A DNA stretch of 48,620 nucleotides. It comes from Armatimonadota bacterium. GTDB lineage: Bacteria > Armatimonadota > UBA5829 > DTLH01. Made by a program: the position numbers and the translations under genes. The notes beneath the pieces were generated by a model. It was not told where the DNA came from and searched no databases. It worked only from the letters and a program-made list of their open reading frames with translations. The stretch covers positions 1 to 48,620 of the forward strand of contig JAKPFN010000114.1 of assembly GCA_029551395.1 (NCBI GenBank). The letters are read 5' to 3'. Shown here in pieces: positions 8,774-17,644 of this stretch; within the stretch, counting starts at the first letter, position 1, and every line of letters starts with the position of its first letter.

Positions 8774-8801
8774 CCGGACGGGCTGGTTATAGTCCGTCCG
8801 G
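8774..8801 (+). other. Leader hairpin just before the start codon at 8814
   Basis: An 8-base-pair stem CCGGACGG/CCGTCCGG with a 12-base loop begins at the predicted transcript 5' end. Seven bases later five Ts run into the ATG. No Shine-Dalgarno sequence is present, so the hairpin may protect the 5' end or modulate initiation. Confidence 0.5.
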
Positions 8802-8813
8802 CAGCGTGTTTTT

Positions 8814-9593
8814 ATGGAAGTAAAAGAAGAACAGATAGAGATCAGGCCGGTGAGCCTGAGCAGGACGCTCAGTAAGGGTGTAAGCGATGTATGGGATCAC
8901 CTTGGACTGGTTGTTGCATCGAGCTTCATCTGGACTGCTGCAGTAACCGTTCCTCTGAGCATCGGATGGGAACTGCAGCGCCGATTGATGACAACCGGGC
9001 CGTGGTATTTGCTTGCCGGATTGCTGGCAGCACTGCTTGTTGGCGTTCCGCTTCTTGCCGGCGTCTTCAAGATGGCCTACAAAATGGTCTATCGGGATGA
9101 TCCGAGCTTGTGGGACATTCTATCTGGGTTCAAAGAGCTTTTTATACCTGGACTTGGCCTTGTTCTTGTGAGTCTGGCAGTTGCAGTTGTGCTTGCGGTT
9201 AACATCGTGTTCTTTTTTGGGATATTCGGGCCGCTTAAGGGCAGTTTTGCTGGTTATGCAGTAGGAATATTCTCGCTTTATTTGCTTCTTATATGGTTTG
9301 CGATGGCACTTTATCAGTTTCCTGCACTTGCAGCTCAGCTGCTGCTTGAACAGAAGCAAGGGGTGTTCCCGGCGATCAAGAAGAGCTTCTTACTTGTTAT
9401 GCACAATCCAGGCTTTACAGCCGGAGTCTTTGTTGTTATACTCGGCTGGAGCATCCTATGCGTTGTAAGCGTCATCGGGATGCCTCTTTTATTTGTGGGA
9501 ACTGTTGCCATCCTCCTGACTCGCGTGCTCAGAGAACAGTTTGTCAGGTATGGAGTAATCGAAGAGCCTGTAAATCCAGAGGATGGTACTTGA
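8814..9593 (+). CDS. Polytopic inner-membrane protein of unknown function
   Basis: A 259-residue protein with about six hydrophobic segments (roughly residues 30-52, 65-87, 113-140, 145-172, 193-218 and 220-238), a soluble N-terminal 25 residues and a short acidic C terminus. The overall pattern resembles YesL/DUF624-like or glycerophosphoryl diester-type small membrane proteins, but no diagnostic motif is visible, so I do not assign it. It has a good promoter, no ribosome site, and lies 77 bases upstream of alaS, possibly in one transcript with it. Confidence 0.75.
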   Translation: MEVKEEQIEIRPVSLSRTLSKGVSDVWDHLGLVVASSFIWTAAVTVPLSIGWELQRRLMTTGPWYLLAGLLAALLVGVPLLAGVFKMAYKMVYRDDPSLWDILSGFKELFIPGLGLVLVSLAVAVVLAVNIVFFFGIFGPLKGSFAGYAVGIFSLYLLLIWFAMALYQFPALAAQLLLEQKQGVFPAIKKSFLLVMHNPGFTAGVFVVILGWSILCVVSVIGMPLLFVGTVAILLTRVLREQFVRYGVIEEPVNPEDGT

Positions 9594-9623
9594 GAAAATA
9601 AAATATCGGAGTAAAAATTAGCC

Positions 9624-9655
9624 GGGCATGTATTCCAGTAATCCATGCCCTGGAA
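9624..9655 (+). promoter_or_regulatory. Two mutually exclusive hairpins in the alaS leader
   Basis: Hairpin A pairs GGGCATG (9624-9630) with CATGCCC (9644-9650). Hairpin B pairs TTCCAG (9633-9638) with CTGGAA (9650-9655). They share 9650 and B's left arm lies in A's loop. Immediately after comes ATG-ACT-TAA at 9658-9666, a two-codon reading frame, then the alaS ATG at 9671. The T-box signature is absent. Confidence 0.4.
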
Positions 9656-9670
9656 CTATGACTTAAAACA

Positions 9671-12322
9671 ATGACAAGCAGCGAACTTAGAACAGCATAT
9701 TTGAAGTTTTTCGAGAGCAAAGGACATTTAATCTGCCCAAGTGATTCGCTCATCCCGGATGATCCTACGCTTCTTTACACTGCCGCAGGGATGGTGCAGT
9801 TTAAGCCTTATTTCGTAGGCGAGAAGGTTCCACCTGCGCCGCGTATCGTCACGTCTCAGAAGTGCCTGCGGACAGACGACGTAGAGGAAGTGGGCGATGC
9901 AGTCCATCACACCTTCTTCGAGATGCTGGGCAACTTCAGCTTTGGCGATTATTTCAAGCGTGAAGCCATTATTTGGGCCTGGGAGTTCATCACTGAAGTC
10001 CTGAAACTCAATCCAGACAACATCTGGACGAGCATCTACCTTGATGATGATGAGGCATACGATATTTGGGTTAAAGAAGTCGGATTTCCGGCGGATAGGA
10101 TAGTCAGACTCGGTGCTGATAAGAACTACTGGCCTGCAAACGCGCCGACGCTTGGCCCAAATGGCCCATGCGGCCCATGTAACGAGATTTTTCTTGATGT
10201 AACACCGGAGCTTGGCCGTCCGGCTGATCCTGCATGGTCGATTGCTTATGATGGAAACCGGTTCGTTGAGATTTGGAACCTCGTCTTTCAGCAGTTCGAC
10301 CGGCAGGAAGATGGTGTGCTCGTTCCGCTTCCCACTAAAAACATCGATACTGGAATGGGACTCGAGAGGACAGTAGCAGTGCTTCAGGGCATGCCGTCGG
10401 ATTATGAGACCGACCTGTTCCTGCCGATTATTCGCGAGGTAGAAGCAATCTCCGGAGGCAGTTACGGTTCTGATGAGGCTGTTACCAGGGCGATGCGCGT
10501 CATTGCAGACCATATAAGAGGCGCTGTTTTTGCCATAGCTGATGGCGTTATGCCGTCGAACGTAGGCAGGGGCTATGTGCTGCGCAGGATTATCCGCAGG
10601 GCAGTGCTCAGAGGCAAGGAACTGGGGCTTGATAAGCCGTTTATGTATCAGATTGTCGGCACTGTCGCTGATATGATGAAGCACGTTTATCCTGAGCCAA
10701 AAGACAGGCAGGATTATGTTACCAGTCTCATCAAATCTGAGGAAGAGAAGTTCCTACGGACACTCGACAGCGGTATGGCTCGCCTTACCAGTCAGATTCA
10801 GGAAGTCAAGGAACGTGGTGGTAAGATGCTGCCTGGTGATGTGGCGTTCTCACTGCATGACACTTACGGTTTCCCGCTCGAGCTTACTCAGGAGATTGCC
10901 AAAGCTGAAGGGCTTGATGTCGATGTTGCTGGGTTCGAGGCAGCAATGGAAGACCAACGGCTGCGGGCAAAAGAAGCGAGTGCCATTCCGACTGCGCTTT
11001 TTGGCAGCGGTGAAAATGCTATTGCAGAATTGGAGCAGACTATTCCTGCTACGGAATTCATCGGCTATCACGAGACTGAGGGAGAAGCTACGGTTCTCGC
11101 GCTTCTGGAGCGTGGAGAGCAGGTCAGCGTGGCAAAAGCAGGCAATCTGGTGGATGTAGTGCTTGATAAGACTCCTTTTTATGCGGAATCCGGTGGACAG
11201 GTAGGTGACGAAGGCCAGATTGTCTCAAGCGGTGCGATGCTCAAAGTAAAGAACACTGTCAAAGCAGAGCACCTGTTCCTTCATGCTGCTGAGGTAGTGG
11301 CTGGTGAGATAAAAGTCGGTGATAGAGTCCATGCTGAGGTCGATTGTTCCAGGCGGATGGCTATTGCCAGGAACCATACCGCAACCCACCTGCTGCACGC
11401 GGCGCTTCGTAACGTCCTTGGGCCGCATGCACTGCAGTCCGGTTCAGTGGTTGAACCGGGACGGTTGAGGTTCGACTTCTCGCACTTCCAGGCGGTTACG
11501 CCGGAAGAGATTCAGCGCATCGAGGATGAGGTCAACGATAAGATTCTGGCAGACCTGCCTGTTGAGATAATCGAAACAACTGTTGATGAAGCCCGGAAAA
11601 TGGGTGCGATGGCGCTTTTCGGCGAGAAATACGGAGAGCGCGTGCGGGTTATGAAGGTCGGTGACTACAGCATCGAGTTGTGCGGAGGAACGCATCTTAA
11701 TAGGACTTCCCAAATAGGGTTCTTTAAGATCATCAGTGAGTCGAGCATTGGCGCTGGACTAAGGAGGATCGAGGCTGTAACCGGTCATGGCGCTGTTCAG
11801 CACGTGCATGATCTTGAAGATTTGCTTAACGAGATTTCTGAGAAGGTCGGAGTCTCAAAGCTGGAGGCTGCATCTGCCATAGAGCGGCTGCAGGCCAGTT
11901 TGAAGGAAGCTCAGAAGAAAATCGAGCAACTTCAGGCAAAATCTGCTGCAACTCAGGCAGAGGAACTATCGGAAAGCGCTCAGGAAGTGGCTGGAGTGAA
12001 GCTCGTGACCAGCAAGGTTGCTACAGCTAACCCGCAGGTGATGAGCGCGCTTGCAGACAGCATAGCCGATAGGCTTCGTTCTGTAGTGGTAGTCCTTGGC
12101 GGAGTCAGCGACGGCAAAGTGCTATTTGTGGGCAAAGTAACACCCGATTTGGTGCAGAAAGGCCTTCATGCAGGCAACTTGCTGAGAGAAGTAGCAAAGG
12201 TTGCTGGTGGCGGCGGCGGCGGTAGACCGGAGTTTGCTCAAGCCGGAGGAAAGAATCCTGAAAAGGTCGATGAAGCGCTGGAAAAGGCTGCTGAACTCGT
12301 AAAACAGCAAGCCGGAGTGTAG
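9671..12322 (+). CDS. alaS: Alanyl-tRNA synthetase
   Basis: Charges tRNA-Ala and edits mischarged Ser/Gly. It is full length (883 residues; typical 870-880). The class II catalytic core has AAGMVQFKPYF near residue 40, GPNGPCGPCNEIF near 162 and GMGLERTVAVLQG near 233. The editing domain carries the zinc-binding HTATHLLHAALR near 571 together with ELCGGTH near 673. A coiled coil precedes the C-Ala domain, which ends in a glycine run (VAGGGGGGRPEFAQAGG). No clear Shine-Dalgarno site precedes the ATG; the leader carries alternative hairpins. In many bacteria alaS is close to ruvX and mltG, which here follow after a transposase insertion. Confidence 0.98.
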   Translation: MTSSELRTAYLKFFESKGHLICPSDSLIPDDPTLLYTAAGMVQFKPYFVGEKVPPAPRIVTSQKCLRTDDVEEVGDAVHHTFFEMLGNFSFGDYFKREAIIWAWEFITEVLKLNPDNIWTSIYLDDDEAYDIWVKEVGFPADRIVRLGADKNYWPANAPTLGPNGPCGPCNEIFLDVTPELGRPADPAWSIAYDGNRFVEIWNLVFQQFDRQEDGVLVPLPTKNIDTGMGLERTVAVLQGMPSDYETDLFLPIIREVEAISGGSYGSDEAVTRAMRVIADHIRGAVFAIADGVMPSNVGRGYVLRRIIRRAVLRGKELGLDKPFMYQIVGTVADMMKHVYPEPKDRQDYVTSLIKSEEEKFLRTLDSGMARLTSQIQEVKERGGKMLPGDVAFSLHDTYGFPLELTQEIAKAEGLDVDVAGFEAAMEDQRLRAKEASAIPTALFGSGENAIAELEQTIPATEFIGYHETEGEATVLALLERGEQVSVAKAGNLVDVVLDKTPFYAESGGQVGDEGQIVSSGAMLKVKNTVKAEHLFLHAAEVVAGEIKVGDRVHAEVDCSRRMAIARNHTATHLLHAALRNVLGPHALQSGSVVEPGRLRFDFSHFQAVTPEEIQRIEDEVNDKILADLPVEIIETTVDEARKMGAMALFGEKYGERVRVMKVGDYSIELCGGTHLNRTSQIGFFKIISESSIGAGLRRIEAVTGHGAVQHVHDLEDLLNEISEKVGVSKLEAASAIERLQASLKEAQKKIEQLQAKSAATQAEELSESAQEVAGVKLVTSKVATANPQVMSALADSIADRLRSVVVVLGGVSDGKVLFVGKVTPDLVQKGLHAGNLLREVAKVAGGGGGGRPEFAQAGGKNPEKVDEALEKAAELVKQQAGV

Positions 12323-12344
12323 TTCGATTACTTAGACTACTTAC

Positions 12345-12383
12345 AGCCGTGGATAAGCGCAAATATGCCTGTCCACGGCTTTT
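12345..12383 (+). terminator. Terminator after alaS
   Basis: A 9-base-pair stem AGCCGTGGA (12345-12353) with TCCACGGCT (12372-12380), loop of 18 bases, followed by TTT and G. It starts 23 bases after the alaS stop. Confidence 0.75.
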
Positions 12384-12406
12384 GTATTGTACTTCTTCTA
12401 TGCTTC

Positions 12407-13118
12407 GGGAACGCCGAGTCTAGGAAAGCTTGTAATCATCTACCAGGTCAAGTTCCCGCAGCCAAACGGTACCAGCACAAGATACTATGACAAACCAACG
12501 ATACAGGAACACATACATAGATGGCTGTAGTCATTTCTGCACAGCCAGTATAACGGGATTCCTGCCTATTCTTGTTGATGACCAGATAAGGGGCATACTC
12601 GTTAGTTCTTGGCAGAGATATAGAAAGCGGTTTATGGTGTTGATCGAAGGATTCGTGATAATGCCAGAACACGTTCATCTTGTGCTCAGAGGTAGTGGAG
12701 ACAACGTGCGTAAGTTCATGCAGTATAGCCTTGCCCAGTCATCAAGGGAGATAAGGGAGCTTCTTGAGGATAGATCTGCTAAGGGAAATACCAAGGCTAA
12801 GAACCATTTGGCATTTCTTAAGTCGAGGGCAAATGGAAAGTCACAGTGCAAGGTGTGGAAGGAGCGATTCCGAGCAGTAGCACTAGATCAGGAAGATGCT
12901 GTTCTGGTTAAGATAGAGTATCTGCATAACAATCCGGTAAGGCGAGATTTGGTAGAGAAACCGGAAGAGTGGAAGTGGTCTAGTGCGAGATATTACATGA
13001 GAGGCGAAAGTGTGCTGGATGTTGACACTGTTTTTAGCTGTTAATTGCACATTCTACCGTTTGGCTGTGGGAACTGGATTGTGCAAGATCGATTAGCTGT
13101 TAAATAATTGACGTTCCC
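12407..13118 (+). mobile_element. REP/RAYT-type element with composite inverted ends
   Basis: The transposase gene is enclosed by GTTCCCGCAGCCAAACGGTA at 12452-12471 and its inverse TACCGTTTGGCTGTGGGAAC at 13055-13074 (19 of 20 positions match). Each arm has an outer partner forming GGGAAC...GTTCCC: 12407-12412 with 12452-12457 (39-base gap) and 13069-13074 with 13113-13118 (38-base gap). Both ends are therefore equal-sized foldable units in opposite orientation, as in REP doublets served by RAYT transposases. No target duplication is visible. Confidence 0.7.
12487..13044 (+). CDS. REP-associated tyrosine transposase (Y1/IS200-like, RAYT)
   Basis: A single-strand DNA nickase/transposase of the HUH family. 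MPEHVHLVLRG near residue 59 carries the HUH metal site. The C-terminal signature of RAYT proteins, YLHNNPVRRDLVEKPEEW followed by KWSSARYY, starts near residue 139. The catalytic tyrosine is probably in the SLAQSSREIRE region or the QY just before it (MQYSLAQ). At 185 residues it is a normal intact length. It is not linked to a partner gene and has no ribosome site. It sits inside inverted ends and interrupts the alaS to ruvX-mltG neighbourhood. Confidence 0.9.
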   Translation: MTNQRYRNTYIDGCSHFCTASITGFLPILVDDQIRGILVSSWQRYRKRFMVLIEGFVIMPEHVHLVLRGSGDNVRKFMQYSLAQSSREIRELLEDRSAKGNTKAKNHLAFLKSRANGKSQCKVWKERFRAVALDQEDAVLVKIEYLHNNPVRRDLVEKPEEWKWSSARYYMRGESVLDVDTVFSC

Positions 13119-13151
13119 GCATAGAAAACCACAACTTATAATATTCACAGG

Positions 13152-13180
13152 TTGCGATTACCTCTTCTATAGCATACAAT
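13152..13180 (+). promoter_or_regulatory. Promoter of the 13217 gene
   Basis: TTGCGA (13152-13157) and TACAAT (13175-13180) are separated by 17 bases, 36 bases before the start codon. It lies just outside the right end of the RAYT element and probably drives 13217 to aroE. Confidence 0.5.
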
Positions 13181-13216
13181 AGATAGCTAGTTACAGCTTT
13201 TTATCTTGATTTACGC

Positions 13217-15466
13217 ATGTCTTTATCTTACAAACAGCTCAGTGTATTCATTATATTGCTTTTTCTGGAGCTGGCCTGCGGTTCTCTACAGGCAGCTTCG
13301 GGTGCGTCTTCACCAAAAGCAGTCCTAATTATCGCAGATTATCTTACACTCTCAGACCTTACACAAAGCCAACTGCCGGGAATAAAACGCCTGGTAAGTG
13401 AAAGTGGAGTAGGGCTTATTTCCCCAGGGGCTGTCGGAACGAAGTCAGTTGAATCCAACTATACATCGGTCAGCGCGGGTGCAAGTTGTTGGGCAACAAG
13501 TGATGTTGACCGCGCATACAGCCGTTTTGAAACAGTGAAAGAGGAGCCTGATCCGGCTGGTGTTATCTTCAAACGTCGGACCGGTCATCAGGAAGAACCC
13601 GATGTAGTCCACCTGGAGATCCCTAAACTTGGTAAAGATAACGAAGATAAGCTTGCCCGCTCACTGCCAGGAGCGCTTGCAGACTTACTTGCAAAAGAAG
13701 GTAAAAAGACTGCCGTTTTTGGTAACTCGGACTTGTCAGGAAAGCTATACAGAAGAGCATCCGTAATAGCTGCAACAGGCAGCGGGGCAGTACATGTCGG
13801 TGATGTAAGCCGAAAAATGCTCCGTTATGATCCTCAAAATCCAACAGGTTTCTCAACCGATGCCGATAAACTTGCCAGCGCAATAGACAACGCTCTGGAA
13901 TCTGTAGACTTCGTTGTAGCAGATTTTGGTGATACAACCCGAGTTGAGTTGAGTAAGCAGTATCTTTCGGATGCTTCGTATAAAATCCATCGCCGCCAGG
14001 CGCTCGAGAACTTGGACCGATTCCTTACCGAGCTTCTTGAAAGACGGGGCAGCAGCGCAACGATTATCCTTGCTTCGATGGCTCCTGCTTATCCAGAAAA
14101 AGGCCATCGTTCCAGGCTCGCGCCTATCGTGCTGCGAGAACCGGATAAAATCCAGGGCTGTGTAATATCTCCGACTACTCGCACACCCGGTATGGTCTCT
14201 GGGTTCGATATAGCACCAACTGTACTGGCCGGATTAGGTGTCGATCAACCTAGAAAAATGATTGGCGGGCAGATCAAGGTGATACCGGATAATGAAAACA
14301 GGATTCAGTGGCTGGATGATACAGTCTTGATGAACCGGGAGATGACATGGTCTGTACTGGCTGGAATTGGAGCATTTGCAATAATCGTTGCTACCACAGC
14401 CTGCCTGTTTCTGGTTATAAACAAGCGTGGATTGTGTGTTGCAAACAGAATATTAAGGGTTCTGTTAATAGCTGCGGCTGCAAGTCCGGTGGCAATGCTG
14501 TTTTCAACTCCTGGAACACCAGTGATATTAAGCTACGTGCAGCGGTTGATTATATGGCTAGTGGTTTTCACTACAGGAGCTTATGCGCTTAGCTGGCTGC
14601 TTGCGAAGATACTTGGCAGCAAAGTCGAACGTCTGCCAGGAGGGCTTCCTATCATATCGATTGCGATTATTACTGCTTTGGCAATTACAGTAGAAGCATT
14701 TCGTGGTGGTCAAATTGCGAGATATGCGTTGATAACCATGGCAGATTTCAAGGGCTACAGGTTTTATGGAATAGGGAATGAATATATGGGAGTGTATCTC
14801 GCTGCCATTCTTGTATCCCTGGTCTGGTTGAGAGAGTGCTTCTCTGACTGGCATGAGCGGCGAATTGCCAGGAGTGCGGTTCTTGTGTTTCTAGCAGTTA
14901 TCATAGCAGGGCTTGTGTTGCCTCCGTTTGGGGCAAACGCTGGTGGGGCTATGGCAGCGGTCATCGGTTTGGGTCTAGCATACGTGTCCGGTATTAGAGG
15001 CAGATTTGAGATCAGCCATGTGATACTTATGATCTTTACAGGTATTGCTGTAGTTGCATTTGCAGCGTTGATAGACCTGTTGTTTACAAGAAATGCTCCC
15101 TCCCATATCGGCCTTGCTGCTTCGGCCTGCGCGGGGAACGGGTACATTCTGTTTATCTCGACGGTGCTGAGAAAGCTCTCGATGAATATTCGGATAATGG
15201 GAATGTCTCATACAAGACTGGTTATGATGGCAGCAATACCGTTTCTTGCTCTCTGGTTTTCTGTTGTAGGCAAGCAGTTCGACGAGATCAGATATAATCG
15301 TCCGGCGTTCAATTCCGGTTTACTTGCGATTCTCGTTGGTATAATGGCAGCGTTGTTGTTCAATGATTCCGGAATAGTCGCTGCAGGACTTATGTTCAGC
15401 TTTTTGGTGGTTTCCATCATTTACACATTAATGGAACGTTCTGAGAAAGGGTCTGTAAGCCAGTAA
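13217..15466 (+). CDS. Membrane protein with alkaline-phosphatase-fold ectodomain
   Basis: A 749-residue protein in two parts. A signal peptide (residues 1-27) leads to an exported domain of about 340 residues whose end, RLAPIVLREP...RTPGMVSGFDIAPTVLAGLGV, matches the C-terminal part of alkaline-phosphatase/sulfatase-superfamily folds. The expected metal ligands and the nucleophile are not obvious, so it may be a binding domain or degenerate enzyme. From about residue 376 there are some ten transmembrane helices to the C terminus. It has no clear ribosome site and lies 40 bases before ruvX. A transporter or envelope-polymer role is possible but not shown. Confidence 0.7.
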   Translation: MSLSYKQLSVFIILLFLELACGSLQAASGASSPKAVLIIADYLTLSDLTQSQLPGIKRLVSESGVGLISPGAVGTKSVESNYTSVSAGASCWATSDVDRAYSRFETVKEEPDPAGVIFKRRTGHQEEPDVVHLEIPKLGKDNEDKLARSLPGALADLLAKEGKKTAVFGNSDLSGKLYRRASVIAATGSGAVHVGDVSRKMLRYDPQNPTGFSTDADKLASAIDNALESVDFVVADFGDTTRVELSKQYLSDASYKIHRRQALENLDRFLTELLERRGSSATIILASMAPAYPEKGHRSRLAPIVLREPDKIQGCVISPTTRTPGMVSGFDIAPTVLAGLGVDQPRKMIGGQIKVIPDNENRIQWLDDTVLMNREMTWSVLAGIGAFAIIVATTACLFLVINKRGLCVANRILRVLLIAAAASPVAMLFSTPGTPVILSYVQRLIIWLVVFTTGAYALSWLLAKILGSKVERLPGGLPIISIAIITALAITVEAFRGGQIARYALITMADFKGYRFYGIGNEYMGVYLAAILVSLVWLRECFSDWHERRIARSAVLVFLAVIIAGLVLPPFGANAGGAMAAVIGLGLAYVSGIRGRFEISHVILMIFTGIAVVAFAALIDLLFTRNAPSHIGLAASACAGNGYILFISTVLRKLSMNIRIMGMSHTRLVMMAAIPFLALWFSVVGKQFDEIRYNRPAFNSGLLAILVGIMAALLFNDSGIVAAGLMFSFLVVSIIYTLMERSEKGSVSQ

Positions 15467-15506
15467 CAGGATATACCGCTGATTATTGGATGCTTTTTGA
15501 TTTATC

Positions 15507-15926
15507 ATGGCTCGGGTTATGGCTTTAGATGTCGGAGAGAAGACTATTGGTGTTGCACTCAGTGATGAGACAGGCACTATTGCATCTCCGTTGACTACAA
15601 TCCGGCGTACAGAAAGTATCAAAGCTGACCTGAGAGAGGTTGTAAGGCTCATCGAGGAGCATGATGTATCAAAAGTGGTTGTCGGAATCCCGAAAATGTT
15701 GAGTGGAGAGGAAGCAGTTCAGGCTGGTAAAGTTCGAGAGTTTGCAGACCGGCTGGCTAGACGGTTGAGGATTCCTCTTGATTTATGGGATGAGCGGTTG
15801 ACCACAGTCGAAGCTGAACGTATATTAATGGATGCTGGAAAAGACCGTATAGAGCGTAAAAAAGTTGTAGACCAAATGGCCGCAGCCATAATACTTCGCA
15901 GCTATTTGGAAGCTAAAGGCGCATAG
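15507..15926 (+). CDS. ruvX: Putative pre-16S rRNA nuclease / Holliday junction resolvase RuvX (YqgF)
   Basis: RNase H-fold protein implicated in 16S rRNA 5' maturation. Conserved motifs are LDVGEKTIGVALSD at residues 7-20 with the first acidic residue, VVVGIPKML near 52, WDERLTTVEAE near 92, and DQMAAAIILRSYL near the C terminus with the last acidic residue. The length of 139 residues is normal. It is next to mltG, a frequent neighbour. Confidence 0.95.
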   Translation: MARVMALDVGEKTIGVALSDETGTIASPLTTIRRTESIKADLREVVRLIEEHDVSKVVVGIPKMLSGEEAVQAGKVREFADRLARRLRIPLDLWDERLTTVEAERILMDAGKDRIERKKVVDQMAAAIILRSYLEAKGA

Positions 15927-16040
15927 TAGTCGAAACCAGAGAATACAAGAAGGACTTACATCGTTATTTGAAAAATAACATGAAGGCATACAATGCTGAG
16001 GATAAAAAGTCCTTTGATCCTGTAGGATAGAGCGCTCAAA
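15927..16040 (+). other. Structured mltG leader
   Basis: AAGGACTT (15950-15957) and AAGTCCTT (16007-16014) are inverted and enclose a smaller hairpin GTTATTT/AAATAAC (15963-15979). The left arm lies 24 bases past ruvX and the right arm ends 26 bases before the mltG start codon. It could insulate or modulate mltG. Confidence 0.35.
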
Positions 16041-17090
16041 GTGAAAACAATATTAGATTATATTCGTGAAGGAAGAAACTACATTATAACGCTGGTAGTA
16101 TTCCTCCTTGTTATATTAATAGGGATATTCTATGTTGGTTCACCTGTTGGTGGAGATACCCAGGCGGTGTTAGTTATTGTGCCGAAAGGCGCGACAGCTT
16201 CATCCGTTGCATCTATTCTCAAGAAAAATGACCTGATACATTCAGCTATGGCTTTTACGGTAATAGCACGAGCTACTGGAGAGGCTGGCAATATAAAACC
16301 AGGCGCTTACAGCCTGACCAGGCAGATGTCTACTCGTCAGATGCTCTATAAAATGGTAGAAGGCGATGTTGCAGCTATTTGGGTCACTATTCCTGAAGGA
16401 TTCACGGTTCGGCAGATTGCAGAACGTCTTGCCGGGAAGAATCTGGTAGACAAAGATGAATTTCTAGCTGCAGCCAATCGTTGTGAAGAATTCAGCCAAA
16501 TCGTGCCTGTGGCTGGTGAATGCCTGGAAGGTTATCTGTATCCAGACAGCTATCTTGTGCCGGTGAACGCTGAACCACAGCAGATTATTAGTCAGATGCT
16601 TAGCACATTCAAGAGTAAAGTTGCTGATCCTTATGCTGCAGATATTGCCCGGTATGCTTCAGATAACACTCCTCAGGCCAAAGCTGAAGCTATGCATAAG
16701 ATTGTTACTATAGCCTCGATGATCGAGCGGGAAGCGCAGGTTGCGAAGGACCGTCCGCTTATTTCGGCTGTTATCTGGAACAGGTTGCGCATAGGTATGA
16801 ATCTTGATATCGATGCTACCGTGCTTTATGCATTGGGAGAGCACAAAAACAGAGTGCTGTATCGGGATTTAGAAGTAGATTCGCCTTATAATACTTATAA
16901 GAATCCTGGTCTGCCTCCAGGACCTATTGCTAATCCGGGTATTGAATCGATAAAAGCTGCACTGCATCCGGCAAAAGTCGATTACCTGTACTATGTTGCC
17001 AGACCTGATGGCTCACATGTGTTTTCCAGAACATATTCTGAGCACAGCGCTCGAAATGCTGCTATTAAAAGGATGAAGGATCGAAGGTAA
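16041..17090 (+). CDS. mltG: Endolytic murein transglycosylase MltG (YceG-like)
   Basis: Cleaves nascent glycan strands in the periplasm and so limits their length. A single transmembrane helix spans about residues 17-35, followed by a LysM-like segment (VPKGATASSVASILKKN) and the YceG catalytic domain. The catalytic glutamate is in ASMIEREAQ near residue 228, and YNTYKNPGLPPGPIANPG near 287 is the other hallmark. It starts with GTG and has the usual length (349 residues). Its stop overlaps the next ATG by one base (TAATG), so it is translationally coupled to the YqeG-type gene. Confidence 0.96.
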   Translation: MKTILDYIREGRNYIITLVVFLLVILIGIFYVGSPVGGDTQAVLVIVPKGATASSVASILKKNDLIHSAMAFTVIARATGEAGNIKPGAYSLTRQMSTRQMLYKMVEGDVAAIWVTIPEGFTVRQIAERLAGKNLVDKDEFLAAANRCEEFSQIVPVAGECLEGYLYPDSYLVPVNAEPQQIISQMLSTFKSKVADPYAADIARYASDNTPQAKAEAMHKIVTIASMIEREAQVAKDRPLISAVIWNRLRIGMNLDIDATVLYALGEHKNRVLYRDLEVDSPYNTYKNPGLPPGPIANPGIESIKAALHPAKVDYLYYVARPDGSHVFSRTYSEHSARNAAIKRMKDRR

Positions 17091-17641
17091 TGAGCCTTTT
17101 TGATTATTTATGCCCCAAGATATGTGTGCCATCGTTATCTGATGTTGATCTGGATGATATTACTGCCCGTGGAATAAAGACGATTCTGCTTGATTTGGAT
17201 AATACAATCCTGCCCTGGAAAGACTATAAGGTTCCTCCGCAGTCTTCTGAGTGGATAAAAAGCGCTTTAGACCGGGGAATCAAGCTGTTTATTGCTTCAA
17301 ACACCAGGAATCCTAAGCGATTATCCACTGTAGCCAGAGAATTGGGTATTCCTTATGCATATAAGATAGGCAAGCCGGGAAGCAGAGGACTGCGTGCAGC
17401 TATGGAGTCTCTGGGCGCTGCTCAGGAGAACACAGCTATCATTGGCGATCAGATATTTACCGATGTTTTGGGAGGCAATCGGTTGTTGCTGTTTACCATT
17501 CTTGTTCAGCCAATGCACAGGCGGGAATTTATCGGTACGAAAGTAAGCAGGATATTCGAAAAACCGGTTCTTGCTATGCTGCGCAGGCGGGGGCTGCTTG
17601 GAACAAAACGGCAGGATGTTAAGTCTCAATTACAGGGTTAG
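17090..17641 (+). CDS. yqeG: YqeG-family HAD IIIA phosphatase
   Basis: A small soluble HAD phosphatase. Motif I is LLDLDNTILPW near residue 34, motif II is IASNTRN near 68, and the IGDQIFTDVLGGNR segment near 121 is motif IV. A lysine (YKIGKPGSRG) lies between them as motif III. All catalytic residues are present. The substrate is unknown; homologues resemble phosphatidylglycerophosphate phosphatases (Gep4-like), so lipid phosphate is a possibility. Overlaps mltG by one base and is followed by aroE after 3 bases; yqeG-aroE pairing is also common in Firmicutes. Confidence 0.92.
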   Translation: MSLFDYLCPKICVPSLSDVDLDDITARGIKTILLDLDNTILPWKDYKVPPQSSEWIKSALDRGIKLFIASNTRNPKRLSTVARELGIPYAYKIGKPGSRGLRAAMESLGAAQENTAIIGDQIFTDVLGGNRLLLFTILVQPMHRREFIGTKVSRIFEKPVLAMLRRRGLLGTKRQDVKSQLQG

Positions 17642-17644
17642 TAG

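Noticed and set aside
9594-9670. T-box riboswitch for alaS
   Set aside because: The region is only 77 bases and lacks the conserved T-box sequence and stem I.
9728-10684. 318-residue antisense frame inside alaS
   Set aside because: It lies wholly opposite a conserved gene, has no family features, and reflects the codon pattern of alaS.
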